Below, one piece after another: positions 1 through 9,543 of a DNA stretch of 64,000 nt. Position numbers and translations under genes: made by a program. The notes under the pieces were generated by a model. It saw only the letters and a list, made by a program, of their open reading frames with translations, ran no database searches and was not told where the DNA came from. Origin of the DNA: Halovenus amylolytica (GTDB lineage Archaea > Halobacteriota > Halobacteria > Halobacteriales > Haloarculaceae); the NCBI GenBank assembly GCA_004015825.1, contig SAYS01000022.1, positions 1 to 64,000 on the forward strand, in the 5' to 3' direction. Positions within the stretch are counted from its first letter, which is position 1; the number at the start of each line of letters is the position of its first letter.

Positions 1-2
1 CC

Positions 3-30
3 GGGATGGTCTCCGAGCTGAGACCATCCC
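3..30. repeat. Perfect 11-bp inverted repeat (hairpin)
   Basis: GGGATGGTCTC is followed by six bases and then its exact reverse complement GAGACCATCCC. No T-tract follows, so it is not a typical terminator. It could be a subterminal hairpin of a mobile element (as in IS200/IS605) or the end of a transcript entering from outside the window. No gene lies between it and position 177. Confidence 0.6.
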
Positions 31-177
31 TGGAGATGTTCAACTAGCCCTTGCTGAAGGTGCATATCTCCCCGATTGGTCGCCTGCTACGAGACAGTGG
101 CGAAATTCATTGGGGCTAAACACGTACCCCATATCTTTCTAAAACTAATTTTCAAGTATAAACCTTGGCCTCGTCAA

Positions 178-882
178 TCATACTCTAGTGAGGTAACTGT
201 CTGTAGCATCCGCGTAATCACTGATGACTGCTTCCATATTTTCGATGTGCTCACGTATCTCCGAGATGTTCTCTACGGCTAATCCATCAATGTACGATCC
301 AAAACTAAACAACCCACGTTCGTAGGTTCGTCCGTCGATATGATCTGGAATTGTACGCCGGAAGAAATCTACAAACTCGCCGTATTTTGATGTCGATGTT
401 GTTGCTCCTGCTGGAAGCCGATCCGAACCATCCCGACGATCAGTAAGATAGACGAATGCAGTCCATACGCGTGCGTCAAAGATGGGAAACCGCTGGGAAT
501 ATGCCCCCCAATCACTGTCGGCAACGTGAAGTACAAACGCAGGGGCGACTACAGTCGCATTGGCGAGGGCTCCGTCTGAGACGAATCGCTGTCCAAGTGC
601 TTCGACAGCAGCATCGGAATCCATCTCTAAATACCGGTTGACGTCGATTGATTCAAGCGTTGGCTGCACCGCATCGAAAGGAACACCTCTACTGAGATCT
701 TTCCAGTCCCACAATTGCGCCGCACGGTCAACAAGTGTGTTAGACTCGGTGAGCGCCTCCTCGTATACCTCATCATCATCTTCATTGGTCTGATAAAATG
801 TACTCCAGTACTCGGCATTGATTGGTGGTACAGACTCTAAATCCATTTCTGTAATGTTTGAACTGTCGCTAATCATTAACAC
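178..882 (-). CDS. Hypothetical acidic protein, 234 aa
   Basis: I do not recognise a characterised family. The protein is soluble and acidic, with no signal peptide or membrane segment. A central block around FPIFDARVWTAF (about residue 130) resembles a short conserved stretch in uncharacterised haloarchaeal and phage-associated proteins. The start could be the first Met at 882 or the third codon (Met at 876). It stands alone, divergent from the genes to its right, with two hairpins in the intervening space. Confidence 0.6.
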   Translation of the reverse strand: MLMISDSSNITEMDLESVPPINAEYWSTFYQTNEDDDEVYEEALTESNTLVDRAAQLWDWKDLSRGVPFDAVQPTLESIDVNRYLEMDSDAAVEALGQRFVSDGALANATVVAPAFVLHVADSDWGAYSQRFPIFDARVWTAFVYLTDRRDGSDRLPAGATTSTSKYGEFVDFFRRTIPDHIDGRTYERGLFSFGSYIDGLAVENISEIREHIENMEAVISDYADATDSYLTRV

Positions 883-931
883 ATTCGGTCACTGTCGTAC
901 TGAAATAGCCGTTATCAATTTAAGTACCATC

Positions 932-966
932 CTCTATCTGGATAGAGTGCCCTCCCGGGGAGGGCA
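932..966. repeat. Two adjacent perfect palindromes
   Basis: CTCTATC-tg-GATAGAG (932-947) is followed at once by TGCCCTCC-cgg-GGAGGGCA (948-966). Both stems are perfect with loops of two and three bases. They lie about 50 bp upstream of the 178-882 gene (on the - strand) and 10 bp before a small + strand ORF. They could be an operator for a dimeric repressor or a structured RNA leader. The sequence does not decide which. Confidence 0.6.
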
Positions 967-976
967 GTGCTCACCC

Positions 977-1090
977 ATGACTGATATCACGTACGACGGC
1001 GGCGGCGAGCGGCTCGTGGCTGACTCCCACCACGACAGCACCGAAGAAGAAAAAGAAAAACGCAAGCGCCTCACGCGGGGCAGTCTCTGA
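977..1090 (+). CDS. Possible 37-aa protein
   Basis: ATG at 977 opens 37 codons ending at TGA 1090. The first part is acidic and Gly-rich and the C-terminal half is highly charged (EEEKEKRKR). Its GC-rich codons differ from the AT-richer surroundings. There is no recognised domain. It lies directly behind the palindromes and about 95 bp before the vWA gene, which has its own TATA box. It may not be translated. Confidence 0.3.
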   Translation: MTDITYDGGGERLVADSHHDSTEEEKEKRKRLTRGSL

Positions 1091-1148
1091 CGGCGGTGTA
1101 GGGTTCTGAGTCGAATCAAGGAAACACATAACCGTGGAATCCGGTTTC

Positions 1149-1159
1149 AATTTATATAC
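1149..1159 (+). promoter_or_regulatory. TATA box of the vWA gene
   Basis: AATTTATATAC is centred about 31 bp before the ATG at 1185, the spacing expected for a leaderless or nearly leaderless haloarchaeal transcript. Confidence 0.6.
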
Positions 1160-1184
1160 TGAAGATTTCCTATTGGAGTGAATC

Positions 1185-1820
1185 ATGGATACACATGTTA
1201 CCTTCGTACTGGATTCATCAGGATCAATGTCGTCGATCGAAGACGACACCAGGGGCGGGTTCAACACATTTCTCTCTGACCAGAAAGACGAGGAGGGAAC
1301 GGCGACAGTAACCCTGTTTGATTTCAATACCTCAGTTGAGTGCGTCTACCGTGGTCGAGCTTTGGAAACAGCACCGGAACTAACACATGACACTTTCACT
1401 CCTGGTGGGAGAACAGCGCTCCACGACGCTATCTCAGTAGCGATTACAGATACAGTCGATTTGTTATCAGAGATTCATGCAGATGAACGGCCTGACAATG
1501 TAATCGTAGTCGTTCTGACCGATGGGAAAGAGAACGCCTCCGAGACGCCCCAGGAACGAGTTCGTGAGCAGGTTGAGAAACGGCGTGAAGAGTTCGACTG
1601 GGAGTTCCTGTTCATTGGCGCGAATCAGGATGCGGCGCTCACAGCGAGCAAGATGGGTATGAATCAGAATAAGTCCCTGGACATGGCACACAGCGGTGAA
1701 GGGGCACAGGCGGCCTACGAATCGACATCTGAACGGATCAGTGAAGTTCGTCGTACAGGTGAGACGAGTGGGTACGACGAACAGGATCGGCAGCGTCAGG
1801 AAGACACAGACGGAAATTAA
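1185..1820 (+). CDS. von Willebrand factor A domain protein
   Basis: A 211-aa single-domain vWA protein. The MIDAS metal site is visible: DSSGSM near residues 9-14, a Thr in GGRTALHD near 87 and the Asp of LTDGKENAS near 109. These bind a divalent cation and mediate protein-protein contacts. There is no signal peptide or membrane segment, so it is cytoplasmic. The last 30 residues are polar and probably disordered. It is convergent with the 1833-2939 gene, with only 12 bp between. vWA proteins of this stand-alone kind occur in phage and stress regions of many prokaryotes; the partner here is not evident. Confidence 0.85.
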   Translation: MDTHVTFVLDSSGSMSSIEDDTRGGFNTFLSDQKDEEGTATVTLFDFNTSVECVYRGRALETAPELTHDTFTPGGRTALHDAISVAITDTVDLLSEIHADERPDNVIVVVLTDGKENASETPQERVREQVEKRREEFDWEFLFIGANQDAALTASKMGMNQNKSLDMAHSGEGAQAAYESTSERISEVRRTGETSGYDEQDRQRQEDTDGN

Positions 1821-1832
1821 TAGCACTTCATC

Positions 1833-2939
1833 TCAATTTTCGCTCTGCGTTCGGACACACCACTCGTATAGTGCTTGTTTTTGTTCATTGGTAACCTCTC
1901 CGAACAGCATACCAAGTCGCCATCCAAGATTGTACCAGGTGAGAGAGTCCAACGCGTCACCCATAGATTCTCCATTCACTGCTTTCGTCCAGCCGGATTT
2001 GAACGCGCCTTGGTGAGAACTATTTGGATTAGTAGTTCGAATATCCTCTTGATAATGTAACCCATCAATAGACGCTAATTGTCCAGAGGTGCTGGTTATA
2101 TTTTCTGGGTTGAATTGCTCTCTAATAATCTCATCAGTATGTGGCTTGATCCCACCCTCCGGGGTAAAAATCACCTCAAGCGGGGTATGATCAGAGAGTT
2201 CATCATACTGATGAAGATACTCTGCAGTGGTGGGATCGAGGGCTTCGCTTGCAAACATGTGATCGAATCGGCGACGCCACTCGTTATCCCCGTTTTTTGT
2301 GACGAAGCTGTAGGCATTGTCCCCGTACCCGTTCACTGTTCTATAAGCGTCTGCAAGGTCGTGTTCTGCCAGGCCGACAATAACGCTCCGTTCACCCTCA
2401 ATCCAGCGGTTTTCGCTTCCCCAGACAGTAACCTCACCGCTTGCACTCTCTTCTTTCGGTGAATTGAAATCACCACAGAGGAAGCGGTACTCTGGATGGT
2501 TATCGTCGGCCACCAAGCGCTGATATATCCCCTCAAACATCTCTATTTTTTCGATACCGAACATACTGCCGGGGAGAACGTGCACTGAGTGGCCTTCAAT
2601 ACGTCCAAATGGGGTATAGAATTCGGCTGATAGTGCATGATGTTGATACGGCATATCGAATGTATCGGGGGATAATACCCGGAATGGCCAACGGCTGGCA
2701 AAGGCGATTCCGGAACTGTTGTCTCCAGCACCGGGATTGAACTCATGGCTATGTGCCGCATACTCGAAACCATGTTTACGAAGCAATTCACGTGCTTGAC
2801 GACCGGCTTTGATACCGAACTCCTGTAGAGCAATAATATCTGGGATCCGTTGATTCAGTGCTCTAAGTTGATCACCAAGTCGGTCGATACTGCTCCGTTC
2901 GATATTCCAGGAGATGAGCTTCAACTGTGGGTTGGACAT
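1833..2939 (-). CDS. Endonuclease/exonuclease/phosphatase (EEP) family protein
   Basis: A metal-dependent phosphodiesterase fold of the exonuclease III/DNase I type. Motifs in order are SWNIER near the N-terminus, LQE (metal-binding Glu), GDFNSP, RRFDHMF and SDHTPL (catalytic His) near residue 255. About 100 further residues follow, ending in a Trp-rich helical block around WYNLGWRLGMLFG. I have seen similar C-terminal tails on other haloarchaeal proteins but cannot name the domain. Start: Met at 2939 gives a natural N-terminus; an upstream ATG at 2951 adds four residues. The substrate (DNA, RNA or small molecule) cannot be told from sequence. Confidence 0.85.
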   Translation of the reverse strand: MSNPQLKLISWNIERSSIDRLGDQLRALNQRIPDIIALQEFGIKAGRQARELLRKHGFEYAAHSHEFNPGAGDNSSGIAFASRWPFRVLSPDTFDMPYQHHALSAEFYTPFGRIEGHSVHVLPGSMFGIEKIEMFEGIYQRLVADDNHPEYRFLCGDFNSPKEESASGEVTVWGSENRWIEGERSVIVGLAEHDLADAYRTVNGYGDNAYSFVTKNGDNEWRRRFDHMFASEALDPTTAEYLHQYDELSDHTPLEVIFTPEGGIKPHTDEIIREQFNPENITSTSGQLASIDGLHYQEDIRTTNPNSSHQGAFKSGWTKAVNGESMGDALDSLTWYNLGWRLGMLFGEVTNEQKQALYEWCVRTQSEN

Positions 2940-3106
2940 CGTTCTTGTCATTACCTAATATTTACTGGACCCAAAATTTGTTCGACGAATTTTAACTTTA
3001 TAATTCAAATCTATATGAACTACGGTGAGTATTGTATGATAAAAATCAGTATAGTATCCTTTACATATCAGAAACAACTATACTAAAAGAAATATAGAAT
3101 TGAGAT

Positions 3107-3664
3107 ATGACTGAAAATCAACCTGATATTGACGATATCACGAAAGAGATCGACGACATTCTCAATGATATCACAGGAGACGAAGATACAGACGCGGCAT
3201 CAACCGAAGATTCATCACCGCGGAATCGCGGTCACTTTGCGTCACAGTCGACCGCAGAACAGGTGTTAGAGGTTCTCCAAAAGGATGCTAGAGCATCGTA
3301 TAAAGATATTGCTGACCGGGTAGGTGTATCAAAACCAACTGTGAGAAAATACATCAACCAATTGGAAGAGAAAGGAATAATAACTGGATATTCTGTCGAC
3401 GTAAGTCCTCAAAACCTCACAGATACCACAATTTCGGTTGTAAGGATAGAAATCGAAGATGAAGATTTAGATGAGACCAGCGAAAAGGTGGCGGAGATCG
3501 ATGAAGTCTTCTCTTTATTTACAATGCAGAACACATCTGGTATAGTTGCTGAAATCAGAGCAACTGATTTTATATCCCTCAGCAAAGTCGTTAGTGAAAA
3601 AATATCGACTCTTAGCGGAGTTAAATCAACCTCGTTGACGATACTAGAACGGCAACATCATTGA
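3107..3664 (+). CDS. AsnC/Lrp-like transcriptional regulator
   Basis: A 185-aa protein. Residues 1-45 are acidic and probably disordered and include the motif EIDDILNDI. Residues 48-97 form a winged helix of the AsnC type (recognition helix near VSKPTVRKYI, wing EKGIITGY). Residues 105-185 resemble an AsnC/RAM effector-binding sandwich. It probably binds DNA as a dimer. Its N-terminal motif is shared with the TFB-like protein at 27233-28660. The start is the first ATG after an AT-rich promoter region. It is convergent with the HhH gene to its right. Confidence 0.8.
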   Translation: MTENQPDIDDITKEIDDILNDITGDEDTDAASTEDSSPRNRGHFASQSTAEQVLEVLQKDARASYKDIADRVGVSKPTVRKYINQLEEKGIITGYSVDVSPQNLTDTTISVVRIEIEDEDLDETSEKVAEIDEVFSLFTMQNTSGIVAEIRATDFISLSKVVSEKISTLSGVKSTSLTILERQHH

Positions 3665-3729
3665 ATTCAAACAACAGTCTTGAGTATACCAGTTTATTAC
3701 AAATAATAAAAATATAATCGAAGATACAT

Positions 3730-4575
3730 TTATTGACTTCCAACAACTGCCCTAATAACGGTGACCTGTTGTTCTGAAAGGCCATCGATGGCAGCGAGTT
3801 CTTGATCGCTCGCTGCCTTGAGGTCAGCACGTGTTTTGTATCCGGCTTCAGAAAGGGCATCAGCAACCATCGATGAAACACCCCGGACATCTTCTACTGG
3901 GAGATCGCTGCTCTCGCTACTCGCGTCGTCCTGCGGTGGAGATGAAGATCCCTCAGATATATTCAGTTGTGTTTCCGTCGGAGCCGAACCTGATTTCTCA
4001 TTATTAGGTAGCCTATTAAGTGACTCTGGAGGAGTCTCTTTATTAATTGGTTTACCCTCAGAAGAAGCAAGAACCGGCGGTGACGGCCGGAACTCAGCTA
4101 ATAGTGCTCTGGCACGCTGCAGTTCAATTTTTGTTTCGACAAGGACAGGGAGTGGTGTTTTCGAATCAGGAGAGACTGGCACATACCAAGCGTTGAGGTC
4201 AGACATTCGTTCATTCAATAGCCCGAAGACTGCCGGAGAAGGATGAGTAACATCAAGAAAATTAAACTCGGTGAGGCGTTTTTTGTTTCCTCGCTCGTCA
4301 CGGTATTCACTGATACTTACACGGTCCGTGTTCTTCAGTTGTCCACCATACCCTGTCGTCTGTTCACCAAATCCTTCCTCGTCGATCATTGAACGTGTGT
4401 CTCGAACCCACTGCCTGAACGGGTCGGATTCCTCAAGTTCATCGAGACCGCTTTTCAATAGTGCTTTGTGAATGAGACAAAGGCTACGGAATGCATCATA
4501 ATGTTCGACAAGCGGCGATGTAGCGGGAACTGAGTCTCCGTCAGTAGAGGTGGATTCAGAGTCCTGATCCGCCAT
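3730..4575 (-). CDS. Hypothetical protein with C-terminal helix-hairpin-helix
   Basis: A 281-aa protein. The first 150 residues are of unknown fold, followed by a low-complexity Ser/Pro-rich linker (about 170-225). A C-terminal HhH pair covers about 228-281 (DVRGVSSMVADALSEAGY and IDGLSEQQVTVI), resembling the Rad51 N-terminal/helicase HhH module that binds DNA non-specifically. HhH modules of this type recur in the window at 35951-38086 and 49732-52368. Function unknown. Confidence 0.7.
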   Translation of the reverse strand: MADQDSESTSTDGDSVPATSPLVEHYDAFRSLCLIHKALLKSGLDELEESDPFRQWVRDTRSMIDEEGFGEQTTGYGGQLKNTDRVSISEYRDERGNKKRLTEFNFLDVTHPSPAVFGLLNERMSDLNAWYVPVSPDSKTPLPVLVETKIELQRARALLAEFRPSPPVLASSEGKPINKETPPESLNRLPNNEKSGSAPTETQLNISEGSSSPPQDDASSESSDLPVEDVRGVSSMVADALSEAGYKTRADLKAASDQELAAIDGLSEQQVTVIRAVVGSQ

Positions 4576-5059
4576 TATTTACAACTCAGTAGGCAAAGCA
4601 CTCACAACTATCGGTTTTATTGTTGATGCTATCAACCCAGTTTAAAGAAAGTGACAGAGATATTTACGACTCTATGTGCCATTTTTTCTTAAAATAGCAT
4701 GTTTGGTATAATTTGTTACTAGAGCGTGTGCTACAAGTATTCACATGTTCAGTCTATCCAAGTACTAATAGGCCCTGTGTGCAAGTCCCAGGATTGATGA
4801 GTCGTTCGTGCTATCTACACTTTTTATTTTTTGTACTTTCTTTTATTACTATTCTCAGTCCAGTATACCTATTTTGCATCATAACAGATTAGCAGTGATT
4901 CTTTTAAATATAAGTTACATCAAAACTAAATTAGCAACTATATTGGATTAAAAAGTATAATTTTTTAGTATCTATTTATTATCATTTAGTATAACCCGTA
5001 GTTCATATTTAAGTAGCTACGGTAGGCTGGTGAGAACGAGTCCAGTGGAATTGACCCCG
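4576..5059. other. Long AT-rich intergenic region before the defence-like operon
   Basis: No ORF of note. The stretch is very AT-rich with several A/T runs. A TATA-like CATATTTAAG at 5004-5013 lies about 25 bp before a GTG at 5030 and about 50 bp before the ATG at 5060. It is the likely promoter of the eight-gene operon. Confidence 0.5.
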
Positions 5060-8000
5060 ATGTCTCAATCACAAAAGAATCGGCGGCAGACCGTCCATCC
5101 GAGTCGTATAGCACAGTTTTATAGCCTGAATCAATGCCCAGCGTATCTTGCCCACGAGTATGGCGGTGTGATGGATGAGGGTGAAATCGACGATGTTCCC
5201 GTGAGCCCGTTGCTCGAAACCGCCGGAGCCTCCCACGAGCGAAGCCAATTGAAGGCGGTGTTAGACGCTAATGTGGAAGCAGTTGGACCACGGGATCACC
5301 GACTCGCTGAACGATTTGATCGAACATGGAGCGGAACTGTTAATTCCGACGTTGACACGGTCTCCGCCCTTGTCGAAGACGTTGCAGACGACTCAGATCG
5401 CGGACCTATTGTGTTACATGAAGCACCGATCAGTGAAACGATTGGAGCCTGGCCCGTCGAAGGCCGTGCTGATGTGGTTTTCCTAATCCCTACCGACCGC
5501 GGAGCGAGGATTCACATCGTCGAAATCAAATCAGCTTCTGAGACGTATACTCATCACAAGCTACAGGTAGCGGCCTATGCATTGGGATTCAAACAGCAGT
5601 TCGAAGACAGGCACGATGTTTTCGTCAGCGCAAGCGTGACCAACAGTGAACAAACGCTCGCATCAGTGGTAACTGCGAAAGCCGGAATCGATATCGAGGT
5701 GTTACCGAGAGTTGATTTACGCCCTCACGAAAACGACATCAAATTACTACTGGAGAAAGGGGGTCCAGTCGACAACACATTACCCGCAGGTGATGACTTA
5801 CCACCGCATCAGCTCAATACGAGCTGTGAAGGATGTCCACACCAATCGAAGTGCTTGGGACACGACATCGTCAATCAAGACCTAGCTCTTCTACAATTAC
5901 CAGAAAGCACGCAGCGAACACTCGAAGAACATGGAGTGACAACTGTTTCAGAGGTGGCATCACTGTACAAAATTCCCACCGATTCTTCTAAACGAACGCC
6001 GGTGAATTATAATACCCTGCAGCCTGCTAAACCGGAACTCGTAGAGAGAATTCAAAACGAGACGGATCGTTCCGATCTGGCTGAACTTGCGCAAATAGCC
6101 CATCGTTTTCGTCGTGAACTGGAACCAGCGTTTGACCGTGACAGACGACAGAATGCTGATGAGGGACCCTGGCCGCTCTCGCTGGTTGGGAGCGGCACAA
6201 ATTTTCCTGATGACGACCCAAATGATGAGAACTGGGACGGTGAGTGGGATCGGTATCCGAAACGATCGCTCGTCCGCGTATACCCGACTGTCGTCCATGA
6301 CGAGGTTCGGAACAGAATTGTCTATCTTGGCGCTGCGGTCACGTCATCACGATATGAAGATGCTGGTAACGACCCTGTGAAAGTCGTGGCAAGGCCGAAG
6401 GAACTCCCGCAAAGAGAGAAAGACAAAGATGCAGAGGAACGTAGGCTTCTTGAAACGTTTTTCAAGGACCTTTCAGATGCAGTCTCCACAGTGGCACCGG
6501 ATCTCTCCGACGAGGATTCAAACTGTTCGAATGGCGATGGATATATCCATCTCTATTTTTGGAGCGAGCGTCATCGGGATGCGCTCACGGATGCAACGAA
6601 ACGTCACCCCGACGCGACAGCTAGCACACCACTACGAAAACTCCTCGGCCTTCGTCCCGAGATCGATCAGGAGACAGTCAGTGTCCTCACAGCCGAGTTC
6701 CGGAATCGCCACGCATTGCGGTACCCAGGGCTTGGGATTGTACAGACGGTTGCACAATTCTATACGGGCGAACCGCTCGACTGGAATGATAACTGGAACC
6801 GTGATGACTATGATATTAAAGAGGTATTCGATGAAGGTCTCTTTCGGATGGCAGTGCCAGTGGAATCTTTAGGTGGGAACCGAATTTTACCACAGTTCGA
6901 TGATGGATATGTGATCCCCGACGATCGCCTTGAGGACGATGTGTATCCTGTCCTATGGCGCCACCGTGATACCGTACCACTCGAGTATATTTGGGCCTCT
7001 CAAGAGTTTGATGCACTCCGACCAGAGAATGCCGATGACAGGGAAACGAGAGAACGGATTCAGCGATACCGCCACTACGACGGCCCGGAGACGCCCAGAA
7101 TCACGTTATCCGATATCGACCGACTTGTCGAAGCATTATGCAATGCGACGATGTACGTTGAACGGGCAATCCATTTCAAAGACGAAAGTGTTCCAAAGGA
7201 ACCGTTGGCAGTCGGAGCACTCGAATCAGAAGAATTCGCTGAGACTGCACTGCAACGGGCCTGTATCGAGTATCAACAACTAGATCACGGTGCAAAGAAG
7301 GACGCGATTGTAGAAACATACCGCCGTCCACTCCAACAACGTATCGCAGATGGTGACGCCGTAGCGTTTGAGTGCTCGCGCACACCAGCCGAGGGTGAGG
7401 CTACTATTCGAGGTGATATTATCACTAATATCGGGCGTGGCTCTTTCGGGACCGGGCCGCTCTCTATCAGTCCGGGAGACTGGGTTGTGATAACACCTCT
7501 GGAAGAAAACGACGGGCAACTCACGGAGACTCCTGACAAACCGTCGTACTATGGAAACTCGACTCTGGCCGTCGTCGAGCGAATCAATCACGACACAGTA
7601 TCGCTATTTTCAATCTGGGACGAGGGTGACTGGCCACACTCGACGGACCCCAGTATGACCTGGCATTACGGGTGGACATCATCCGAGCAGGAAGCGAAAG
7701 AGGCCGAGCATTTCCGGAGCCAGGCAGGACGTAGATATGATAAGACACTGATCCGTCGCGGGACAAAATTTGTCGTCGATACTGCCATCGACGAGTACAC
7801 TGCCTACCGATCTCGAAAAGCCCTCGAACATGCAACAGAGAATGTCATCCACAATCGGTTAGAGGCAGTGTATGAAAAAGAAGAGACTGATGCGCTTCAA
7901 CAGACAGTGTGTCCTGAAGAACCCGTCGAGGAGTTCTTAGAACTCTTCGATGAGGTGATGCCAGACGATATAAATGAGGAACAGAGGTCGTTTGTTCGAC

Positions 8001-9505
8001 AGGTCGATCACACGATTACTGCACTCCAGGGTCCGCCTGGAACGGGGAAGACCAGCATGGCATCGACCCCGGCTATGCTTTCTCGGGCCTTCGCCCAGGG
8101 ATCAGGATTTAATGGCCTTTGTACAGCACACTCAAACACCGCTGTGGACGAACTTGTCAGCGATGCTGCGGAAGGACTGCGCCGACTTCAGAACGAGGGA
8201 CACCTGAGCGATATCGAACTTATCAGGGTTCGGTCTGCAGCAACTTATCACAAGACACCGCCGAACGTGAGTGATATTCATTACCGGGAGGAAGAAGAGA
8301 AATTACTGGAACTGTTCAACGAGACAATGAGCAGCGAATCGAGCGTTATCATTTTCGCTACGCCAGTCACTTTGCGGAATGCTCTCAACAAAGTTGTGCA
8401 GTCTGAGAGCGAAAACCACGATACGGTAGAGGAAATGATGGCCGAAGGAAAATCTAAGCTGTTCGATGCAGCACTGGTCGACGAGGCCAGTATGATGGAC
8501 CTTCCGGTGCTGTTTCTCGCGGGGGCTTTCATTCGTGATGACGGGCAGCTAATGCTGGTCGGCGACCATCGGCAGATGCAACCGATCCAGGCCCACGACT
8601 GGGAAACTGAAGATCGCCAGCCGATCGAAGAACATACACCTGCACTATCGGTCCTCGATTTCATCCGGTTCGCACGCGGTGATGTTGGTGCTGAACTGGA
8701 TTATCTCGAGCGTGACCCACCGGAGTGGCCGAATTCAGATGCGGTTCTACCAATGGTGCAACTGACAGTCACGTATCGACTTCCTCAATCCGTAGCCGAG
8801 CTTGAAACGGACCTCTTCTACAGTCGTGACAACATCGGTCTTGAGAGTGGTATCGATAATCCCCCAACTATACCAGATGTGCGTTCAAATGTCGATACCG
8901 AGTGGCTCCGAGCAGCACTTGATCCTGATCCAAGAGTGACGCTCTTGATCCACGATGAAAACAGAGCCCGACAGGAGAGTCCCTTCGAAGCAGAATTAAC
9001 ACGACGTGTTGTGGACGCCCTGCCTACAGCATCCCCGGCAGACCGACAGGTCGGCCAGTCCATCAGTTCTGGGGTCGTCGTGCCTTTCCGCAGGCAGCGC
9101 AGGCGGTTACGGCAAGAACTGGCACAACACGTACAGGTCGATACTGTAGAGAAGTTCCAGGGGGGCGAACGCGACCTTATCATCCTCTCAATGACAGCCG
9201 GTAACCAAGGGTACGTCAACACACTCGCAGAGTTCTTGCTTGACCCAAACCGGTTCAATGTCGGAGCAAGCCGAATGCGACAAAAACTGGTCATCGTTGC
9301 CTCGAAGGCGCTGTTCCGGGCGGGTTCGACAGATGCCAGTGAGTACGCCGATCAGAAGTCTTGGAAGCTACTGTACAATCGTCTTGTCCGTAACGAAGCG
9401 TCAGACGCTAAAATAACATTCACAGATGCCGATTTCCCTGGTATAGACGGCCAGAGCGTGACACTGGCCGTCTACTCCGGGTTCCGTGACCGCGGAAACA
9501 ATTAA
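5060..9505 (+). CDS. Cas4-like nuclease fused to SF1 (Dna2-type) helicase
   Basis: About 1,481 aa from ATG 5060 (a GTG at 5030 would add ten residues). The N-terminal 270 residues form a RecB/Cas4-like PD-(D/E)xK nuclease. It has an early Cys (QCPAYL, about residue 26), Asp in GRADVVF, the E-x-K of IVEIKSA, the helix QVAAYALGF and CEGCPHQSKC near 256-265, which gives a four-Cys set suited to an iron-sulphur cluster. After a long middle region, an SF1B helicase occupies about 960-1420: GPPGTGKT near 991-998, VDEASM near 1140, GDHRQMQP, and a final NVGASRMRQKL. The domain set recalls Dna2. It is the first gene of the operon (38 bp to the next gene) and has a full-length paralogue at 42899-47371. 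Expected role: 5'-3' unwinding and cutting of target DNA. Confidence 0.88.
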   Translation: MSQSQKNRRQTVHPSRIAQFYSLNQCPAYLAHEYGGVMDEGEIDDVPVSPLLETAGASHERSQLKAVLDANVEAVGPRDHRLAERFDRTWSGTVNSDVDTVSALVEDVADDSDRGPIVLHEAPISETIGAWPVEGRADVVFLIPTDRGARIHIVEIKSASETYTHHKLQVAAYALGFKQQFEDRHDVFVSASVTNSEQTLASVVTAKAGIDIEVLPRVDLRPHENDIKLLLEKGGPVDNTLPAGDDLPPHQLNTSCEGCPHQSKCLGHDIVNQDLALLQLPESTQRTLEEHGVTTVSEVASLYKIPTDSSKRTPVNYNTLQPAKPELVERIQNETDRSDLAELAQIAHRFRRELEPAFDRDRRQNADEGPWPLSLVGSGTNFPDDDPNDENWDGEWDRYPKRSLVRVYPTVVHDEVRNRIVYLGAAVTSSRYEDAGNDPVKVVARPKELPQREKDKDAEERRLLETFFKDLSDAVSTVAPDLSDEDSNCSNGDGYIHLYFWSERHRDALTDATKRHPDATASTPLRKLLGLRPEIDQETVSVLTAEFRNRHALRYPGLGIVQTVAQFYTGEPLDWNDNWNRDDYDIKEVFDEGLFRMAVPVESLGGNRILPQFDDGYVIPDDRLEDDVYPVLWRHRDTVPLEYIWASQEFDALRPENADDRETRERIQRYRHYDGPETPRITLSDIDRLVEALCNATMYVERAIHFKDESVPKEPLAVGALESEEFAETALQRACIEYQQLDHGAKKDAIVETYRRPLQQRIADGDAVAFECSRTPAEGEATIRGDIITNIGRGSFGTGPLSISPGDWVVITPLEENDGQLTETPDKPSYYGNSTLAVVERINHDTVSLFSIWDEGDWPHSTDPSMTWHYGWTSSEQEAKEAEHFRSQAGRRYDKTLIRRGTKFVVDTAIDEYTAYRSRKALEHATENVIHNRLEAVYEKEETDALQQTVCPEEPVEEFLELFDEVMPDDINEEQRSFVRQVDHTITALQGPPGTGKTSMASTPAMLSRAFAQGSGFNGLCTAHSNTAVDELVSDAAEGLRRLQNEGHLSDIELIRVRSAATYHKTPPNVSDIHYREEEEKLLELFNETMSSESSVIIFATPVTLRNALNKVVQSESENHDTVEEMMAEGKSKLFDAALVDEASMMDLPVLFLAGAFIRDDGQLMLVGDHRQMQPIQAHDWETEDRQPIEEHTPALSVLDFIRFARGDVGAELDYLERDPPEWPNSDAVLPMVQLTVTYRLPQSVAELETDLFYSRDNIGLESGIDNPPTIPDVRSNVDTEWLRAALDPDPRVTLLIHDENRARQESPFEAELTRRVVDALPTASPADRQVGQSISSGVVVPFRRQRRRLRQELAQHVQVDTVEKFQGGERDLIILSMTAGNQGYVNTLAEFLLDPNRFNVGASRMRQKLVIVASKALFRAGSTDASEYADQKSWKLLYNRLVRNEASDAKITFTDADFPGIDGQSVTLAVYSGFRDRGNN

Positions 9506-9543
9506 TACTGTACAACAGACATCAACGCCAATCACAAATAATC

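Noticed and set aside
5060..9505. CRISPR-Cas (because of the Cas4-like nuclease)
   Set aside because: No CRISPR array with regular spacers and no cas1, cas2 or effector gene anywhere in the window. The Cas4-like part is fused to a Dna2-type helicase.
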